From Akkermansiaceae bacterium (GTDB lineage: Bacteria; Verrucomicrobiota; Verrucomicrobiia; Verrucomicrobiales; Akkermansiaceae), in assembly GCA_021200315.1 (NCBI GenBank), contig JAJQGU010000022.1:1-61558 (forward strand): DNA of 61,558 nucleotides. Direction: 5' to 3'. Made by a program: the position numbers and the translations under genes. The stretch's first letter is position 1, and each line of letters starts with the position of its first letter. The notes beneath the pieces were generated by a model. It had not been told where the DNA came from. It was given only the letters and a program-made list of their open reading frames with translations, and searched no databases. Shown here one piece after another: positions 44,505 through 52,812 of the stretch.

Positions 44505-45437
44505 TCATTGCCGGCTCAGAAGATAGCGTTCTGCCTCAAGCGCCGCGCCGCACCCCATTCCGGCGGAGGTGATGGCCTGGCGGTAACGCGGATCCGCCAC
44601 ATCCCCCGCCGCGAAGAGTCCCGGCGTCTTGGTGGCGCCGCCCGGGCCGGCGGCGATGATGTATCCGGCCTGGTCGCGGTCCACCAGATCGCCCAGGAAG
44701 GCGCTGTTGGGCGCGTGTCCGATGGCCATGAACACACACTTCACATCGAGCGTCCTTGCCTCCCCCGTGGCGAGGTCCTTCAGCACGACGCCTTCGAGTT
44801 CTCCCGAAGCGTCGGAAAGATAGCGCACGATCTGGCTGTTCCAGACCGCTTCGATCTTTTCCCGGGCCAGCGTCCGCTCGGCCATGATCTTCGAGGCGCG
44901 CAGCGTGTCTCTGCGGTGCACGATGTAGACTTTCGACGCAAAACGCGTCAGGAACGCGGCCTCCTCGCAGGCGCTGTCGCCTCCCCCGACCACGCAGACC
45001 GGCACATTGCGGTAGAACGAGCCGTCGCAGGTGGCGCAGGCGGTCAGCCCATGTCCGATGAGCGCGTCCTCCCCTTCCAGCCCGAGGTAACGGGCCGACG
45101 CGCCGGTGGCGGCGATCACGGCCTCGGCCGCATATTCGCCGCCCGCCGTGGCGACGCGGAACAAGCCGCTCTCTCCGTCCCGGCTCACGCCCGTGACGCT
45201 CTCGTACGCGAACCGCGTCCCGAATTTTTCCGCCTGCTGCTGCATTCGGAACATCAGGTCGGGGCCCATGATGCCTTCGGGGAACCCGGGGAAGTTCTCC
45301 ACCTCCGTCGTGGTGGTCAGCTGCCCTCCGATCTGGGGGCCGGCGAACAAAAGAGGCGCCAGTTCGGCGCGCGCCGCATAGAGAGCCGCCGTATAGCCCG
45401 CGGGGCCGGCTCCGATGATGATGATTTTTTCCGTCAT
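44505..45437 (-). CDS. trxB: Thioredoxin reductase
   Basis: An NADPH-dependent flavoenzyme of 310 residues that keeps thioredoxin reduced. The FAD motif IIIIGAGPAGYTAALYAARA is at the N-terminus; the redox disulfide is ACATCDG (CATC) at about 133; the NADPH motif is CVVGGGDSACEEAAFL; the C-terminal FAD motif is GLFAAGDVADP. I took the ATG at 45437, three codons after a weak alternative, because it begins TEKIIIIGAG. The promoter is unclear (TATTAG near 45465 is a possible -10). Confidence 0.94.
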   Translation of the reverse strand: MTEKIIIIGAGPAGYTAALYAARAELAPLLFAGPQIGGQLTTTTEVENFPGFPEGIMGPDLMFRMQQQAEKFGTRFAYESVTGVSRDGESGLFRVATAGGEYAAEAVIAATGASARYLGLEGEDALIGHGLTACATCDGSFYRNVPVCVVGGGDSACEEAAFLTRFASKVYIVHRRDTLRASKIMAERTLAREKIEAVWNSQIVRYLSDASGELEGVVLKDLATGEARTLDVKCVFMAIGHAPNSAFLGDLVDRDQAGYIIAAGPGGATKTPGLFAAGDVADPRYRQAITSAGMGCGAALEAERYLLSRQ

Positions 45438-45627
45438 GTGAAGCAACGTTTTTCACATCCTAATATTTTTGAGACGGGCAGGCGAGATAAAAATTCACGC
45501 TGCCGCAAATACGCGGCATCCGGGAAAATTCATTCCGTCCGTTCCTTCCAGGCACCCTTCCTCCGATATTTCCCGGAGAATTCGGGCGATTCCGCCTCAG
45601 CCTGCGGCCGCCTCGTACATTTTAGGC

Positions 45628-45656
45628 TCGCCAAACCGCGTTCAATAGTCTAGAAT
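45628..45656 (+). promoter_or_regulatory. fabH promoter
   Basis: TCGCCA (45628-45633), a 17-bp spacer and TAGAAT (45651-45656), with about 34 nt of leader. It uses the same -35 sequence as purM. The remaining 45438-45627 shows two small hairpins (for example TGCCGC-AAATAC-GCGGCA near 45500) and nothing else. Confidence 0.5.
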
Positions 45657-45696
45657 GGGTTTCTCAAAGCCGAAGAGCGCGCATGACACTTTCATC

Positions 45697-46710
45697 ATGA
45701 CTGACCTGACCCAGCCTTTCAAGAGACTTCCCGTTGCCGTGATCGGCACGGGCTCCTATGTCCCCGAACGCCGTCTCACCAATGCCGATCTCGAAAAGAT
45801 GGTCGACACTTCGGACGAATGGATCATCACCCGCACCGGCATTCAGGAGAGGCGCATCGCCGCTCCGGACGAGCGCACGTCCGACATGGCGACAAAGGCG
45901 GCGCGCCGTGCGCTCGAATCCGCCGGCGTCTCCGCCGAAGAACTCGATCTCATCATCGTGGCCACGATCACGCCGGACACCTTCACCCCCTCCACGGCCT
46001 GTTATGTGCAGAACAACATCGGCGCGAAGAACGCCGCCGCCTTTGACATTTCCGCCGCCTGCTCAGGCTTTCTCTTCGCCTTGAAGACAGCCGTGCAATA
46101 CGTCGGCTGCGGGCAGGCCGGGCACGCGCTCATCATCGCTTCCGAAAAGCTTTCCACCGTCGTGAACTGGGAGGATCGCTCCACCTGCGTGCTCTTCGGC
46201 GACGGCGCGGGCGCGGCCGTGCTCCGCTCAGGCGGGCGGCCGGGCGACGGCGCCGTGCTGGCCTCGGACATTGGCTCCGACGGCACTCTGCACGATCTGC
46301 TCCAGATCCCCGGCGGGGGATCCGCCTGCCCCACCACCGTCGAGAACGTCCATGAACGCCTGGCCACTCTGGCCATGCGGGGCAACGAAACGTTCAAGCA
46401 CGCCGTCTCCCACATGAGGGATTCCGCCAATTCTCTGATCGAACGCGCCGGGATCGACCCCGGCGACATCAAGCTGGTGATTCCCCACCAGGCCAATCTG
46501 CGCATCATCAACGCCGTGGCTCAGCGGCTCCGCATCCCTTCCGACCGCGTCTTCGTCAACCTCTACAAATACGGCAACACCTCCGCCGCCGCCGTGGCCA
46601 TCGCCTTTGACGAGGCGCGCCGCGAAGGCCGCTTCGGCAAAGGCGACATCGTGCTGCTCGTCACCTTCGGCGCCGGGCTGACGTGGAGTTCCGCCGCCAT
46701 CCGCTGGTAA
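45697..46710 (+). CDS. fabH: Beta-ketoacyl-ACP synthase III
   Basis: Starts fatty-acid synthesis by condensing acetyl-CoA (or another starter) with malonyl-ACP. The 337-residue thiolase-fold enzyme has the catalytic triad: Cys in ISAACSGFLFAL (about 120), His in VIPHQANLRI (about 261) and Asn in YGNTSAAAVAIA (about 291). The N-terminus PVAVIGTGSYVPERRLTN is typical. I chose the ATG at 45697 because an upstream in-frame ATG overlaps the -10 box. Other fab genes are not adjacent. Confidence 0.95.
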   Translation: MTDLTQPFKRLPVAVIGTGSYVPERRLTNADLEKMVDTSDEWIITRTGIQERRIAAPDERTSDMATKAARRALESAGVSAEELDLIIVATITPDTFTPSTACYVQNNIGAKNAAAFDISAACSGFLFALKTAVQYVGCGQAGHALIIASEKLSTVVNWEDRSTCVLFGDGAGAAVLRSGGRPGDGAVLASDIGSDGTLHDLLQIPGGGSACPTTVENVHERLATLAMRGNETFKHAVSHMRDSANSLIERAGIDPGDIKLVIPHQANLRIINAVAQRLRIPSDRVFVNLYKYGNTSAAAVAIAFDEARREGRFGKGDIVLLVTFGAGLTWSSAAIRW

Positions 46711-46747
46711 AAGATTCCCTCCCCTCACACAACATCCATCTCACACC

Positions 46748-47878
46748 ATGGCTACAGAAGCGCTCTACAGCAGAAAAAATCCCTTCCCCGCTCCCGTATT
46801 GGGAGTGCGCCGCCTGACCGGCGAAGGGAGCCCCAAGGAAACCATCCACATTGAATTCTCCCTGGAAGGCTCCGGTCTCGAATACGCGGCCGGCGACGCC
46901 CTTGGCGTCGTCCCCTGCAATGATCCCGCCCTCGTCGACGCGCTCATTGACGCACTCATGCTCGATCCGGCGGAAGTTCTCTCGGTGGACGGCGAAAACA
47001 AGACGCTCCGCGAAGCGCTCATCGCCGACTACGACATCACCGCTCTCAGCAAGGCCGCCCTCGCCAAATGGCATGCGGCAGCGCCTTGTCCCCTCCTCGC
47101 CGAGGTTCTGGAGGACAAGTGCCGCCTGAAGGACTTCTGCTGGGGGCGCGACTTCCTCGACCTCGCCCAAAAACAGGAGCGCAGGCCCTTCGCCGACGGA
47201 GCGTCTTTCTCCGCCATTCTCAAGAGACTGGGCGCCCGTCTCTACTCTATCGCCTCGAGCCCCAAGGCGCACCCGGGTCAGGTACACCTCTGCGTGGGCG
47301 CGGTGCGCTACACCACGGACGGCCGCAAGCGCGGCGGCGTCTGCTCCACCTACATGGCGGATCGCCTGCAGCCCGGGGACACGGCGCGCGTGTTTGTGCA
47401 CAGCAACAAGAATTTCCGACTGCCCGAAGATCCAGCCGTTCCCATCATCATGGTGGGGCCGGGCACGGGCATCGCCCCCTTCCGCTCCTTCTGGGAGGAG
47501 CGGATCGCCTCCCGCGCCGCCGGCGGAAACTGGCTTTTCTTCGGCAACCCGTACAAGGCGACTGACTTCTGCTATGAAGACGAGCTTGCGCCTCTCGTCG
47601 GGAGCGGCAGACTGAAGCTCTCCGCCGCCTGGAGCCGGGATCAGGCATACAAAATCTACGTCCAGAATCTGATGGAGCAGTCCGGCGAAGAAATCTGGCA
47701 GTGGCTCGAGCAGGGCGCGCACTTTTACATGTGCGGCGACGCCAGCCGCATGGCCAAAGACGTCGAAAAGACGCTCCTCTCCCTCGCCGCCCGGTACGGC
47801 GGCCGCTCCGAAGAGGAGGCCGCCGCCTGGCTTTCCGCCATGAAGTCGGCCGGGCGTTATCAGAAAGACGTCTATTGA
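46748..47878 (+). CDS. Sulfite-reductase-type diflavin reductase, FAD/NADPH module only
   Basis: A 376-residue protein matching the C-terminal half of CysJ: an FAD-binding domain with an insert (about 10-220; ARLYSIASSP is the FAD motif RLYSIASS) and an NADPH-binding domain (MVGPGTGIAPFRSFWEER, then FYMCGDASRMAKDVEKTL). The N-terminal flavodoxin (FMN) domain of CysJ is absent, so electrons must pass to a separate flavodoxin, a ferredoxin or directly to a partner. No cysI or flavodoxin gene adjoins it. It lies 37 bp after fabH in the same direction. Confidence 0.85.
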   Translation: MATEALYSRKNPFPAPVLGVRRLTGEGSPKETIHIEFSLEGSGLEYAAGDALGVVPCNDPALVDALIDALMLDPAEVLSVDGENKTLREALIADYDITALSKAALAKWHAAAPCPLLAEVLEDKCRLKDFCWGRDFLDLAQKQERRPFADGASFSAILKRLGARLYSIASSPKAHPGQVHLCVGAVRYTTDGRKRGGVCSTYMADRLQPGDTARVFVHSNKNFRLPEDPAVPIIMVGPGTGIAPFRSFWEERIASRAAGGNWLFFGNPYKATDFCYEDELAPLVGSGRLKLSAAWSRDQAYKIYVQNLMEQSGEEIWQWLEQGAHFYMCGDASRMAKDVEKTLLSLAARYGGRSEEEAAAWLSAMKSAGRYQKDVY

Positions 47879-47974
47879 GCGCGTCCTCCCCTGCGGCGCG
47901 GTCTTCCCGATACGCGGAGAAGGCCGCGCCTGCCGGCAGAAGATCATAATCGGGAGCGCGGGTCGATTTTTATC

Positions 47975-48003
47975 TTGCCTGCCCTGGCCGTTTGCGCTAG
48001 ACT
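47975..48003 (+). promoter_or_regulatory. Promoter of the exported protein gene at 48056
   Basis: TTGCCT (47975-47980), a 17-bp spacer and TAGACT (47998-48003), leaving about 46 nt before the GTG start. Confidence 0.5.
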
Positions 48004-48055
48004 TCCGCTGGCCGGGGCGGCTTTCTTTTCGCTGCGGTCTTTCTTTGAAAAAGCC

Positions 48056-48868
48056 GTGAACAAGTTCCTTTCATTCTCCGCAACCGCTCTGACGCTCGCC
48101 GCCGCGGCCTCCGCTCAGACTCCCGCTTCCCCGGCAAAAGCCTCCGCCAGGCAGCCGGCCGCCTCGGCCTCCGCCGCAAAAGAGGTCAAAGAACCGGCGC
48201 GGGGCATTCGCTTCGTCATCCGCAATCTTTCCGCGGAACCTCTTTCCGAGCTTTTCGTCATCGGCAATGACAAGGACAATCCCGTCGTCCCTCTCCGCAT
48301 GGCTTCCCGCCAGGCCAGCGCCCGCATCGCCTGGGACGCTGAGCGGTCGGTCGCCCTGTACAAGGAAATTCCGCCCATTGACGAGGAGACGGGCAAGCTC
48401 GACGAAAAAAACCTGCCTGCGCCCTTTCTGGTGGCTCATGTGCCGAGCGGTCTGAGCAGCAGAGTTCTGGGGCTCATCGTCCTCGCCAGGGAAAAGAAAA
48501 ACAACCGCATTTTCTATCTGGACGAAGGCAAATTCCGCAAAGGCGGCATCCACGCGGTCAACTTCACTTCCAGCCGCATCAGGATCAGCATTTCCAAGTC
48601 GGGCAACTTCAAGGACAAGCAGGATTTCATCCTCCAGCCTTTCCAGAGCTCCGAGGGCGTCACCTCCAGAAATTCATGGAACTTCAATTCCTCCGCCGGA
48701 GACGGCTCCCAGATCTACAGCTTCACGATCACGGCGGCGGGTCCCGACGGCAAGGAGCAGAAAATCCGCTCATCCCGCTTCATCATCGGCAGAGATATCT
48801 CTCAAATCAATCTCTTCGTCCGCGAAGACGGGCGCATCTCCATGAGTTCCATCAACTTGGGCGATTAG
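48056..48868 (+). CDS. Exported protein of unknown function
   Basis: A 270-residue protein that I do not recognise. I chose a GTG start because it follows the promoter at a normal distance and gives a clean signal peptide (MNKFLSFSATALTLAAAASA, likely cleaved after ASA). An Ala/Ser/Pro-rich linker follows, then a basic beta-rich domain (IRFVIRNLSAEPLSELFVIG to the end) with several RI.IS or ISI strands. There is no membrane helix after the signal and no lipobox. The neighbours (a reductase and rlmH) give no functional hint. Probably periplasmic or surface-exposed. Confidence 0.7.
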   Translation: MNKFLSFSATALTLAAAASAQTPASPAKASARQPAASASAAKEVKEPARGIRFVIRNLSAEPLSELFVIGNDKDNPVVPLRMASRQASARIAWDAERSVALYKEIPPIDEETGKLDEKNLPAPFLVAHVPSGLSSRVLGLIVLAREKKNNRIFYLDEGKFRKGGIHAVNFTSSRIRISISKSGNFKDKQDFILQPFQSSEGVTSRNSWNFNSSAGDGSQIYSFTITAAGPDGKEQKIRSSRFIIGRDISQINLFVREDGRISMSSINLGD

Positions 48869-48913
48869 CCAGCACTCAGGATGTGCCGGCGGCTCCGCTC
48901 CCGTCCACAGCGC

Positions 48914-49354
48914 TTACCCGCGGTGATAGGGAGAGCCGGAAAGCAGGGTGTGCACGCGATAGATCTGTTCCAGCAGCACCACCAAGGCCAGTCCGTGCTG
49001 CATTGTCATGCGGCTCAGTGAGAGAACGTGGCGGCAGTTTTGCCTCAAGTTCTCCGTATGTCCGTCCGCGGCGCCGATCAAGAAGGCCACGCGCTTTTCC
49101 GAATGGAGCTGCCAGTCGCGCACGCGGCGTTCCCATTCGCGCGTCGTCCAGCACTCGCCCCGTTCATCCACCGCAATGCGCAGACAGCCCTCGCTGGCCT
49201 GCAGAAGTCTCTCTGAGCTCTCTTCCGATGAACCCGCCTTGACGTAGACCAGCTCGACGCCCGCCGCGGCCTTCAATCGTTTCATGAAAAACTCCGTCCC
49301 TTCCCGTACATAACCGATGGAAGAGCGGCCGGCGGCCAGAATGAGAGTCTTCAT
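48914..49354 (-). CDS. rlmH: 23S rRNA pseudouridine-1915 N3-methyltransferase
   Basis: A SPOUT-family methyltransferase of 146 residues acting on assembled 70S ribosomes at pseudouridine 1915 in helix 69. The SAM-binding knot motif FLIGAADGH and the C-terminal signature [23 protein letters not shown] identify it, the last residues SPYHRG being the family hallmark. I chose the ATG at 49354 because the promoter lies 6 nt upstream. The C-terminal part of the knot lacks the exact IGGPxG reading but keeps the fold pattern. Confidence 0.92.
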   Translation of the reverse strand: MKTLILAAGRSSIGYVREGTEFFMKRLKAAAGVELVYVKAGSSEESSERLLQASEGCLRIAVDERGECWTTREWERRVRDWQLHSEKRVAFLIGAADGHTENLRQNCRHVLSLSRMTMQHGLALVVLLEQIYRVHTLLSGSPYHRG

Positions 49355-49360
49355 GCCTTC

Positions 49361-49389
49361 ATGAAACAATTTTTCACGCAATACGTCAA
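49361..49389 (-). promoter_or_regulatory. rlmH promoter, leaderless geometry
   Basis: On the minus strand TTGACG (49384-49389), a 17-bp spacer and TTTCAT (49361-49366), then 6 nt to the ATG. The -10 is only a 4/6 match. Confidence 0.45.
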
Positions 49390-49539
49390 GCGCATACCCT
49401 CATTTCCGCGCGGCGGGCGAACGGCGGCGCGTTCTCCCCTGAAGAACGCCGTCCCTCCCTCCGCTCTTCGGAAAGGACGTCTCCCGAGCTCGAGACAGGA
49501 GGAAAACGAACGGCCGCAGCGCCGGATCGGGATGCGGAA

Positions 49540-49616
49540 TGGCGCCCCGTGAAGGACTCGAACCTTCCACCCACAGCTTAGAAGGCTGTTGCTCTATCCG
49601 ACTGAGCTAACGGGGC
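49540..49616 (-). tRNA. tRNA-Arg (anticodon TCT)
   Basis: A complete cloverleaf on the minus strand. The acceptor stem GCCCCGT pairs with ACGGGGC. The D arm is AGCTCAGTCGGATAGAGC. The anticodon stem ACAGC/GCTGT encloses loop CTTCTAA, giving anticodon TCT (reads AGA/AGG). The T arm is GAAGG-TTCGAGT-CCTTC. The discriminator is G and the CCA end is encoded. Confidence 0.97.
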
Positions 49617-49634
49617 GTGACATCGGGCGAGCCC

Positions 49635-49663
49635 ATTGTAACAGGACGAAGGGGGCTAAGCAA
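49635..49663 (-). promoter_or_regulatory. tRNA-Arg promoter
   Basis: On the minus strand TTGCTT (49658-49663), a 17-bp spacer and TACAAT (49635-49640), placing the start about 11 nt before the mature tRNA 5' end. Confidence 0.65.
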
Positions 49664-49711
49664 GACATTTACGCCGCCGAACCGCGCTTTGCCGCACTCC
49701 GCAAAAAGCTT

Positions 49712-49739
49712 CTCCCCCGCCGCAGATGCGGCGGGGGAG
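49712..49739 (-). terminator. Perfect 13-bp terminator hairpin of the small PEP-CTERM gene
   Basis: CTCCCCCGCCGCA (49712-49724) and its exact complement (49727-49739) form a stem with a 2-nt apex. On the minus strand it is followed by AAGCTTTTTG, on the plus strand by TTCTTAATT. It lies about 110 nt after the stop of the PEP-CTERM gene. The segment between (49740-49849) holds no gene. Confidence 0.7.
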
Positions 49740-49849
49740 TTCTTAATTAGCATCGATGATCAGTATGAAAAACATTCATCTCATTTTTTCAGACGGACGG
49801 AGCAAATCGCCCCCGCCCGGAACGCGCCCCGAGAGGTGCGCGGACGCCC

Positions 49850-50557
49850 TCAGGCGCGGCGGCGGCGCAGAGCCAAAGCACCCAGCGCGAGAAGCCCCAG
49901 CGTGGCCGTCGCCGGTTCCGGCACGGCCGCCGTGGTGACATAGGTGGCGTCTACGGCATAACCCGACCAGTAAGTGGCGAGGTCTGCACCGTAGGTGCGG
50001 GTGAAGTTGCCGCTGCTTTGGAGGCTCTTGCTCACTACAACGCGGAACGCCGTTCCGGAGTATGTGCCGGATTCCAGCGCACTCGCCAACGATTCGGCGG
50101 TCGAGTCCGAACTCACGAAGACGAATGCGTAACGCGTCCCGGACTCCAGCGTCACATCGCTGAACTCGAATGTGTAATCTGTACTCTCCGTCCAGCTTCC
50201 CGTGCTGTTCGTGGAAAGGCCGACAAGGCTGCCGAGCACATCCCCTGTGCCACCGGAGCCTGTTGACGTGTATGTGTAGACAGCCAGCTTCACATCCGAT
50301 GTGTAGGTGCCAGAACTGCTACTGGGAGAAGCCACCGTGATGGAGGACAGGGACACCGTATCGGGAATGGTGGCCGTTTCGCCATTGAGTGTGGTACTCA
50401 GCCCGGTGCTGGAGCCCCACACGACGGTCCAAGCGGAATAGTTGCCCCAATCGGTATTTGTCTCGCTGGTGGTTGTTGTATACGTATCAGTCTCCTCGCC
50501 GCCATATGCAATGGCGGCGGCGCCGAGCGCAAGAGCTGTAAACAATTTATATTTCAT
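49850..50557 (-). CDS. Small PEP-CTERM exported protein
   Basis: A 235-residue secreted protein. The signal peptide is 1-19 (LFTALALGAAAIAYGG). The body is almost entirely Ser, Thr, Gly, Val and Tyr in beta-type sequence (GTRYAFVFVSSDS, FRVVVSKSL), without Cys. The C-terminus is a textbook sorting tail: VPEPATATLGLLALGALALR then RRRA. Proteins of this build are exported and processed by an exosortase-type system. It has its own promoter with a palindrome in the spacer and its own terminator, so it is monocistronic. Its ligand or role is unknown. Confidence 0.85.
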   Translation of the reverse strand: MKYKLFTALALGAAAIAYGGEETDTYTTTTSETNTDWGNYSAWTVVWGSSTGLSTTLNGETATIPDTVSLSSITVASPSSSSGTYTSDVKLAVYTYTSTGSGGTGDVLGSLVGLSTNSTGSWTESTDYTFEFSDVTLESGTRYAFVFVSSDSTAESLASALESGTYSGTAFRVVVSKSLQSSGNFTRTYGADLATYWSGYAVDATYVTTAAVPEPATATLGLLALGALALRRRRA

Positions 50558-50604
50558 ATCATATTACTATTAGTTGTGCGTCCCTCTGAAGAGAGAACGA
50601 AAGA

Positions 50605-50634
50605 AGCATAGCGGATTTTGAATCCGTCATGCAA
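50605..50634 (-). promoter_or_regulatory. PEP-CTERM gene promoter with 17-bp palindrome in the spacer
   Basis: On the minus strand TTGCAT (50629-50634), an 18-bp spacer and TATGCT (50605-50610), about 48 nt before the ATG. The spacer contains ACGGATT-CAA-AATCCGC (50611-50627), a near-perfect dyad that also occurs at 50791-50807. The flanks are alike too, so one regulator may bind both. TTTCCA-17-TATATA further upstream is a possible second promoter. Confidence 0.55.
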
Positions 50635-50784
50635 AAACACCCCCTGAAATTCGTATGTAATTCATTCCGAATACAACGTTTCTTCCCAAAAATACATAAC
50701 GTCATTATATAAATTCAGGCCGAATTTCTGGAAACGAAACCAGCGCGCAAGCAATTTTCCCTCAACAAAAATCGAATTTTCGAG

Positions 50785-50813
50785 TTGACAGCGGATTCAA
50801 AATCCGCCATGCA
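50785..50813 (+). promoter_or_regulatory. Second copy of the palindromic promoter element, facing right
   Basis: A consensus TTGACA (50785-50790) abuts a perfect dyad GCGGATT-CAA-AATCCGC (50791-50807) of exactly 17 bp, followed by CATGCA (50808-50813) where a -10 would be. It faces away from the first copy. No protein gene that I can support follows before the trpS end at 51009, so it may drive a small RNA antisense to the trpS tail or be a relic. The other intergenic DNA here (50635-50784) is AT-rich and otherwise featureless. Confidence 0.4.
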
Positions 50814-51008
50814 TCTGCCGCGGCTGAAAACCGTATCACGGGCAGACGTCATGATGGGAATTGCCGCCGACGGCACGGCGCGGCTTCCGCGCGTCGGGGC
50901 AATGTCCGGCACGGCCAAGCGAGCCGCGATGGAACAAGAAGCACCTCCCGCGCCCGCTTCGGTGCGCCTTCCAGCATTTCTCCACGGGCAGTCCCGTGAG
51001 GAGTCCGC

Positions 51009-51983
51009 TTATGACCAACCGAGCCCCACGGCGCGGCGGACGCGGGCAAGCGTTCCGGCGGCTTCTTCCCGCGCCTTTCGAGCGCCTTTCTCGAGCACGG
51101 CATCCACATATCCGGGCTCCGCAAGAAGCTCACTTCTGCGGGCGCGGGCTGGGCGGAAATATTCCCAATACGCCTCGAAAAGCGTCTTCTTGAACGTGCC
51201 GTACCCCACCCCGCCCCGTTCATAGGCATCCACCATCTTCTCGTAATCAACGGAAGAGGCGAAGAGCCTGTAGAGCTGCAGAATGACCGAGCCTTCCACG
51301 GGCTTGGGAGCTTCGAGCGGGGTGCAGTCCGTGACGATATTCCTGTTGATCAGCTTTTGAAGCTGTTTTTCCTCGCCGAACACAGGGAGGGTGTTGCCGT
51401 AGCTCTTGCTCATCTTCTGGCCGTCGAGGCCGGGCACGATGGCCGTCTGCTCCGCAATGATGGGTTCCGGAAGCTTGAACAGCCCTTCGCCGAAACGGCC
51501 GTTCATCTTCCCGGCGAGAATCCGCGTCACCTCGAGGTGCTGCTTCTGATCCTTGCCCACGGGCACCATGTCCGCATCGTACAAGAGGATGTCCGCCGCC
51601 ATGAGCACGGGATAGGCGAAGAGGGCGTGCTCCGCCGAAAAGCCCTTGGCGATCTTATCCTTGTAGGAATGGCAGCGTTCTAGCAGCCCCATCGGGCACA
51701 CCGTGCCGAGAATCCACGCCAGCTCGTTCACTTCAGGCACGGCCGACTGGACGAACAGGACGGCTTTCTCCGGATCGAGCCCGCAGGCGATAAAATCCAC
51801 GGCCAGACGGCGCGTGTTTTCCCGGAGGCGCTCCGGGCTTTCCATGGTCGTCATGGCGTGGTAATCGGCGATGAAATAAAAGGCGTCTCCTTCGCGCTGC
51901 AGGCGAACGGCCGGTTCGACCGCGCCGAAGTAATTGCCGATGTGGAGCTGCCCGCTGGGCTGAAGTCCTGTCAGAATACGCAT
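51009..51983 (-). CDS. trpS: Tryptophanyl-tRNA synthetase
   Basis: Charges tRNA-Trp. At 324 residues it has the normal bacterial length. The class-I signatures are clear: MRILTGLQPSGQLHIGNYFGA at the start, with the HIGH variant HIGN, and KMSKS in LDGQKMSKSYGNTLP (about 195). I chose the ATG at 51983 because the protein begins exactly there in the family; the long open frame before it belongs to the thioredoxin-like gene region. It starts 5 bp after that gene's stop, so the two are co-transcribed. Confidence 0.96.
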   Translation of the reverse strand: MRILTGLQPSGQLHIGNYFGAVEPAVRLQREGDAFYFIADYHAMTTMESPERLRENTRRLAVDFIACGLDPEKAVLFVQSAVPEVNELAWILGTVCPMGLLERCHSYKDKIAKGFSAEHALFAYPVLMAADILLYDADMVPVGKDQKQHLEVTRILAGKMNGRFGEGLFKLPEPIIAEQTAIVPGLDGQKMSKSYGNTLPVFGEEKQLQKLINRNIVTDCTPLEAPKPVEGSVILQLYRLFASSVDYEKMVDAYERGGVGYGTFKKTLFEAYWEYFRPARARRSELLAEPGYVDAVLEKGARKAREEAAGTLARVRRAVGLGWS

Positions 51984-51988
51984 AATCG

Positions 51989-52549
51989 TTATCGGGATCG
52001 TTTGTTCTCTTGGGTTGGAATGAGCGCACGCTTGAGCATGGCGCGGAAGACTTCCGTGCCGTAGAAGCCGACGACTTTCTGGAGCCGGACACCCTCCACG
52101 TAAATGAACGTCGCAGGTATTCTGGAGATGCGGAACTCCTGCGCCAGCTCCGGGTAGGCGTCGGCGTCCACGGTCACCACCTGGACAGCCCCCTGTTCCC
52201 CTGCGGCCAGCTTTTCCAGCGCCGCATTCATCTTTTGGGTGTTCGGGCACCAGGGCGCGCCGAAACACAGCAGCAGCGTGCGCCCCGACACTCCGGTGAG
52301 CTGCACGATGTCTTCGCCCTGATAGGCGCTGTAGAGAGGGTATTTGTAGTGGGGGAGCTCCGATTCGTCGGGAGAAGTGCGCATGAAATCCTCCAGAGGA
52401 TCGAGCCGGGGATTGGGCGCGGGTTTGGCCGATGACGAGAAGCGGGAAGCGCGGTCCTTGGAAGAGGACGAATCATTGCACGAGACGCAGATGCCCGCCG
52501 GAATGCAGCAGCATATGCAACACATCTGAAGGAAGGCCAGCCGCCTCAT
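51989..52549 (-). CDS. Thioredoxin-fold lipoprotein with a single active-site cysteine
   Basis: A 186-residue exported lipoprotein. The signal peptide is extraordinarily Cys-rich (MCCICCCIPAGICVSC), ending in the likely lipobox Cys of ICVSC. After a Ser/Pro-rich spacer comes a thioredoxin fold: LLLCFGAPWCPNTQKM, VVTVDADAYPELAQEFRISR and IPATFIYVEG with the cis-Pro. The active site reads WCPNTQ instead of WCGPC, so the resolving Cys is missing. A leaderless promoter points to the ATG at 52549; ATGs at 52558 and 52561 are alternatives. It is upstream of, and coupled to, trpS. Confidence 0.75.
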   Translation of the reverse strand: MRRLAFLQMCCICCCIPAGICVSCNDSSSSKDRASRFSSSAKPAPNPRLDPLEDFMRTSPDESELPHYKYPLYSAYQGEDIVQLTGVSGRTLLLCFGAPWCPNTQKMNAALEKLAAGEQGAVQVVTVDADAYPELAQEFRISRIPATFIYVEGVRLQKVVGFYGTEVFRAMLKRALIPTQENKRSR

Positions 52550-52556
52550 GCGTTTC

Positions 52557-52585
52557 ATCATACCCCCGAGGGAGGCGATTGAAAA
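52557..52585 (-). promoter_or_regulatory. Promoter of the thioredoxin-like/trpS operon, leaderless geometry
   Basis: On the minus strand TTTTCA (52580-52585), a 17-bp spacer and TATGAT (52557-52562), then 7 nt to the ATG at 52549. Confidence 0.45.
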
Positions 52586-52812
52586 GCCGGAAATCTCTCT
52601 GCCCGGCAATTTGGCCGGTACCCCCTTGGTTTCGCGGAGCGTTCTCAGCACGCGGGCTTGCGGCTGTCGCTGCTCCTGCCGGCCCGATTGGCGTATCTAT
52701 GCGCCGTTTGCAGCATAAAACGAAACGCCGGGCAGGAAGTGTTTCTCTCCAGAAAGCGGGAAGCGCCTCCCCCCCTCCCCTCTCTGTGAGGCGTCCGCGC
52801 ATTCCCGCGGGG

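Noticed and set aside
49480..49539. Terminator downstream of tRNA-Arg
   Set aside because: Only a 4-bp stem (CGGC/GCCG) before TTCGTTTT can be drawn, which is too weak to report.
50975..51006. Terminator of trpS formed by the CACGGG-CAGT-CCCGTG hairpin
   Set aside because: The stem is good, but on the minus strand, the trpS direction, no T-run follows, so I do not call it a terminator.
50785..51225. Plus-strand frame beginning at the second palindromic promoter
   Set aside because: It runs into the trpS coding region antisense, is rich in Ala/Arg/Pro and has no recognisable domain. A non-coding transcript is more plausible than a protein.
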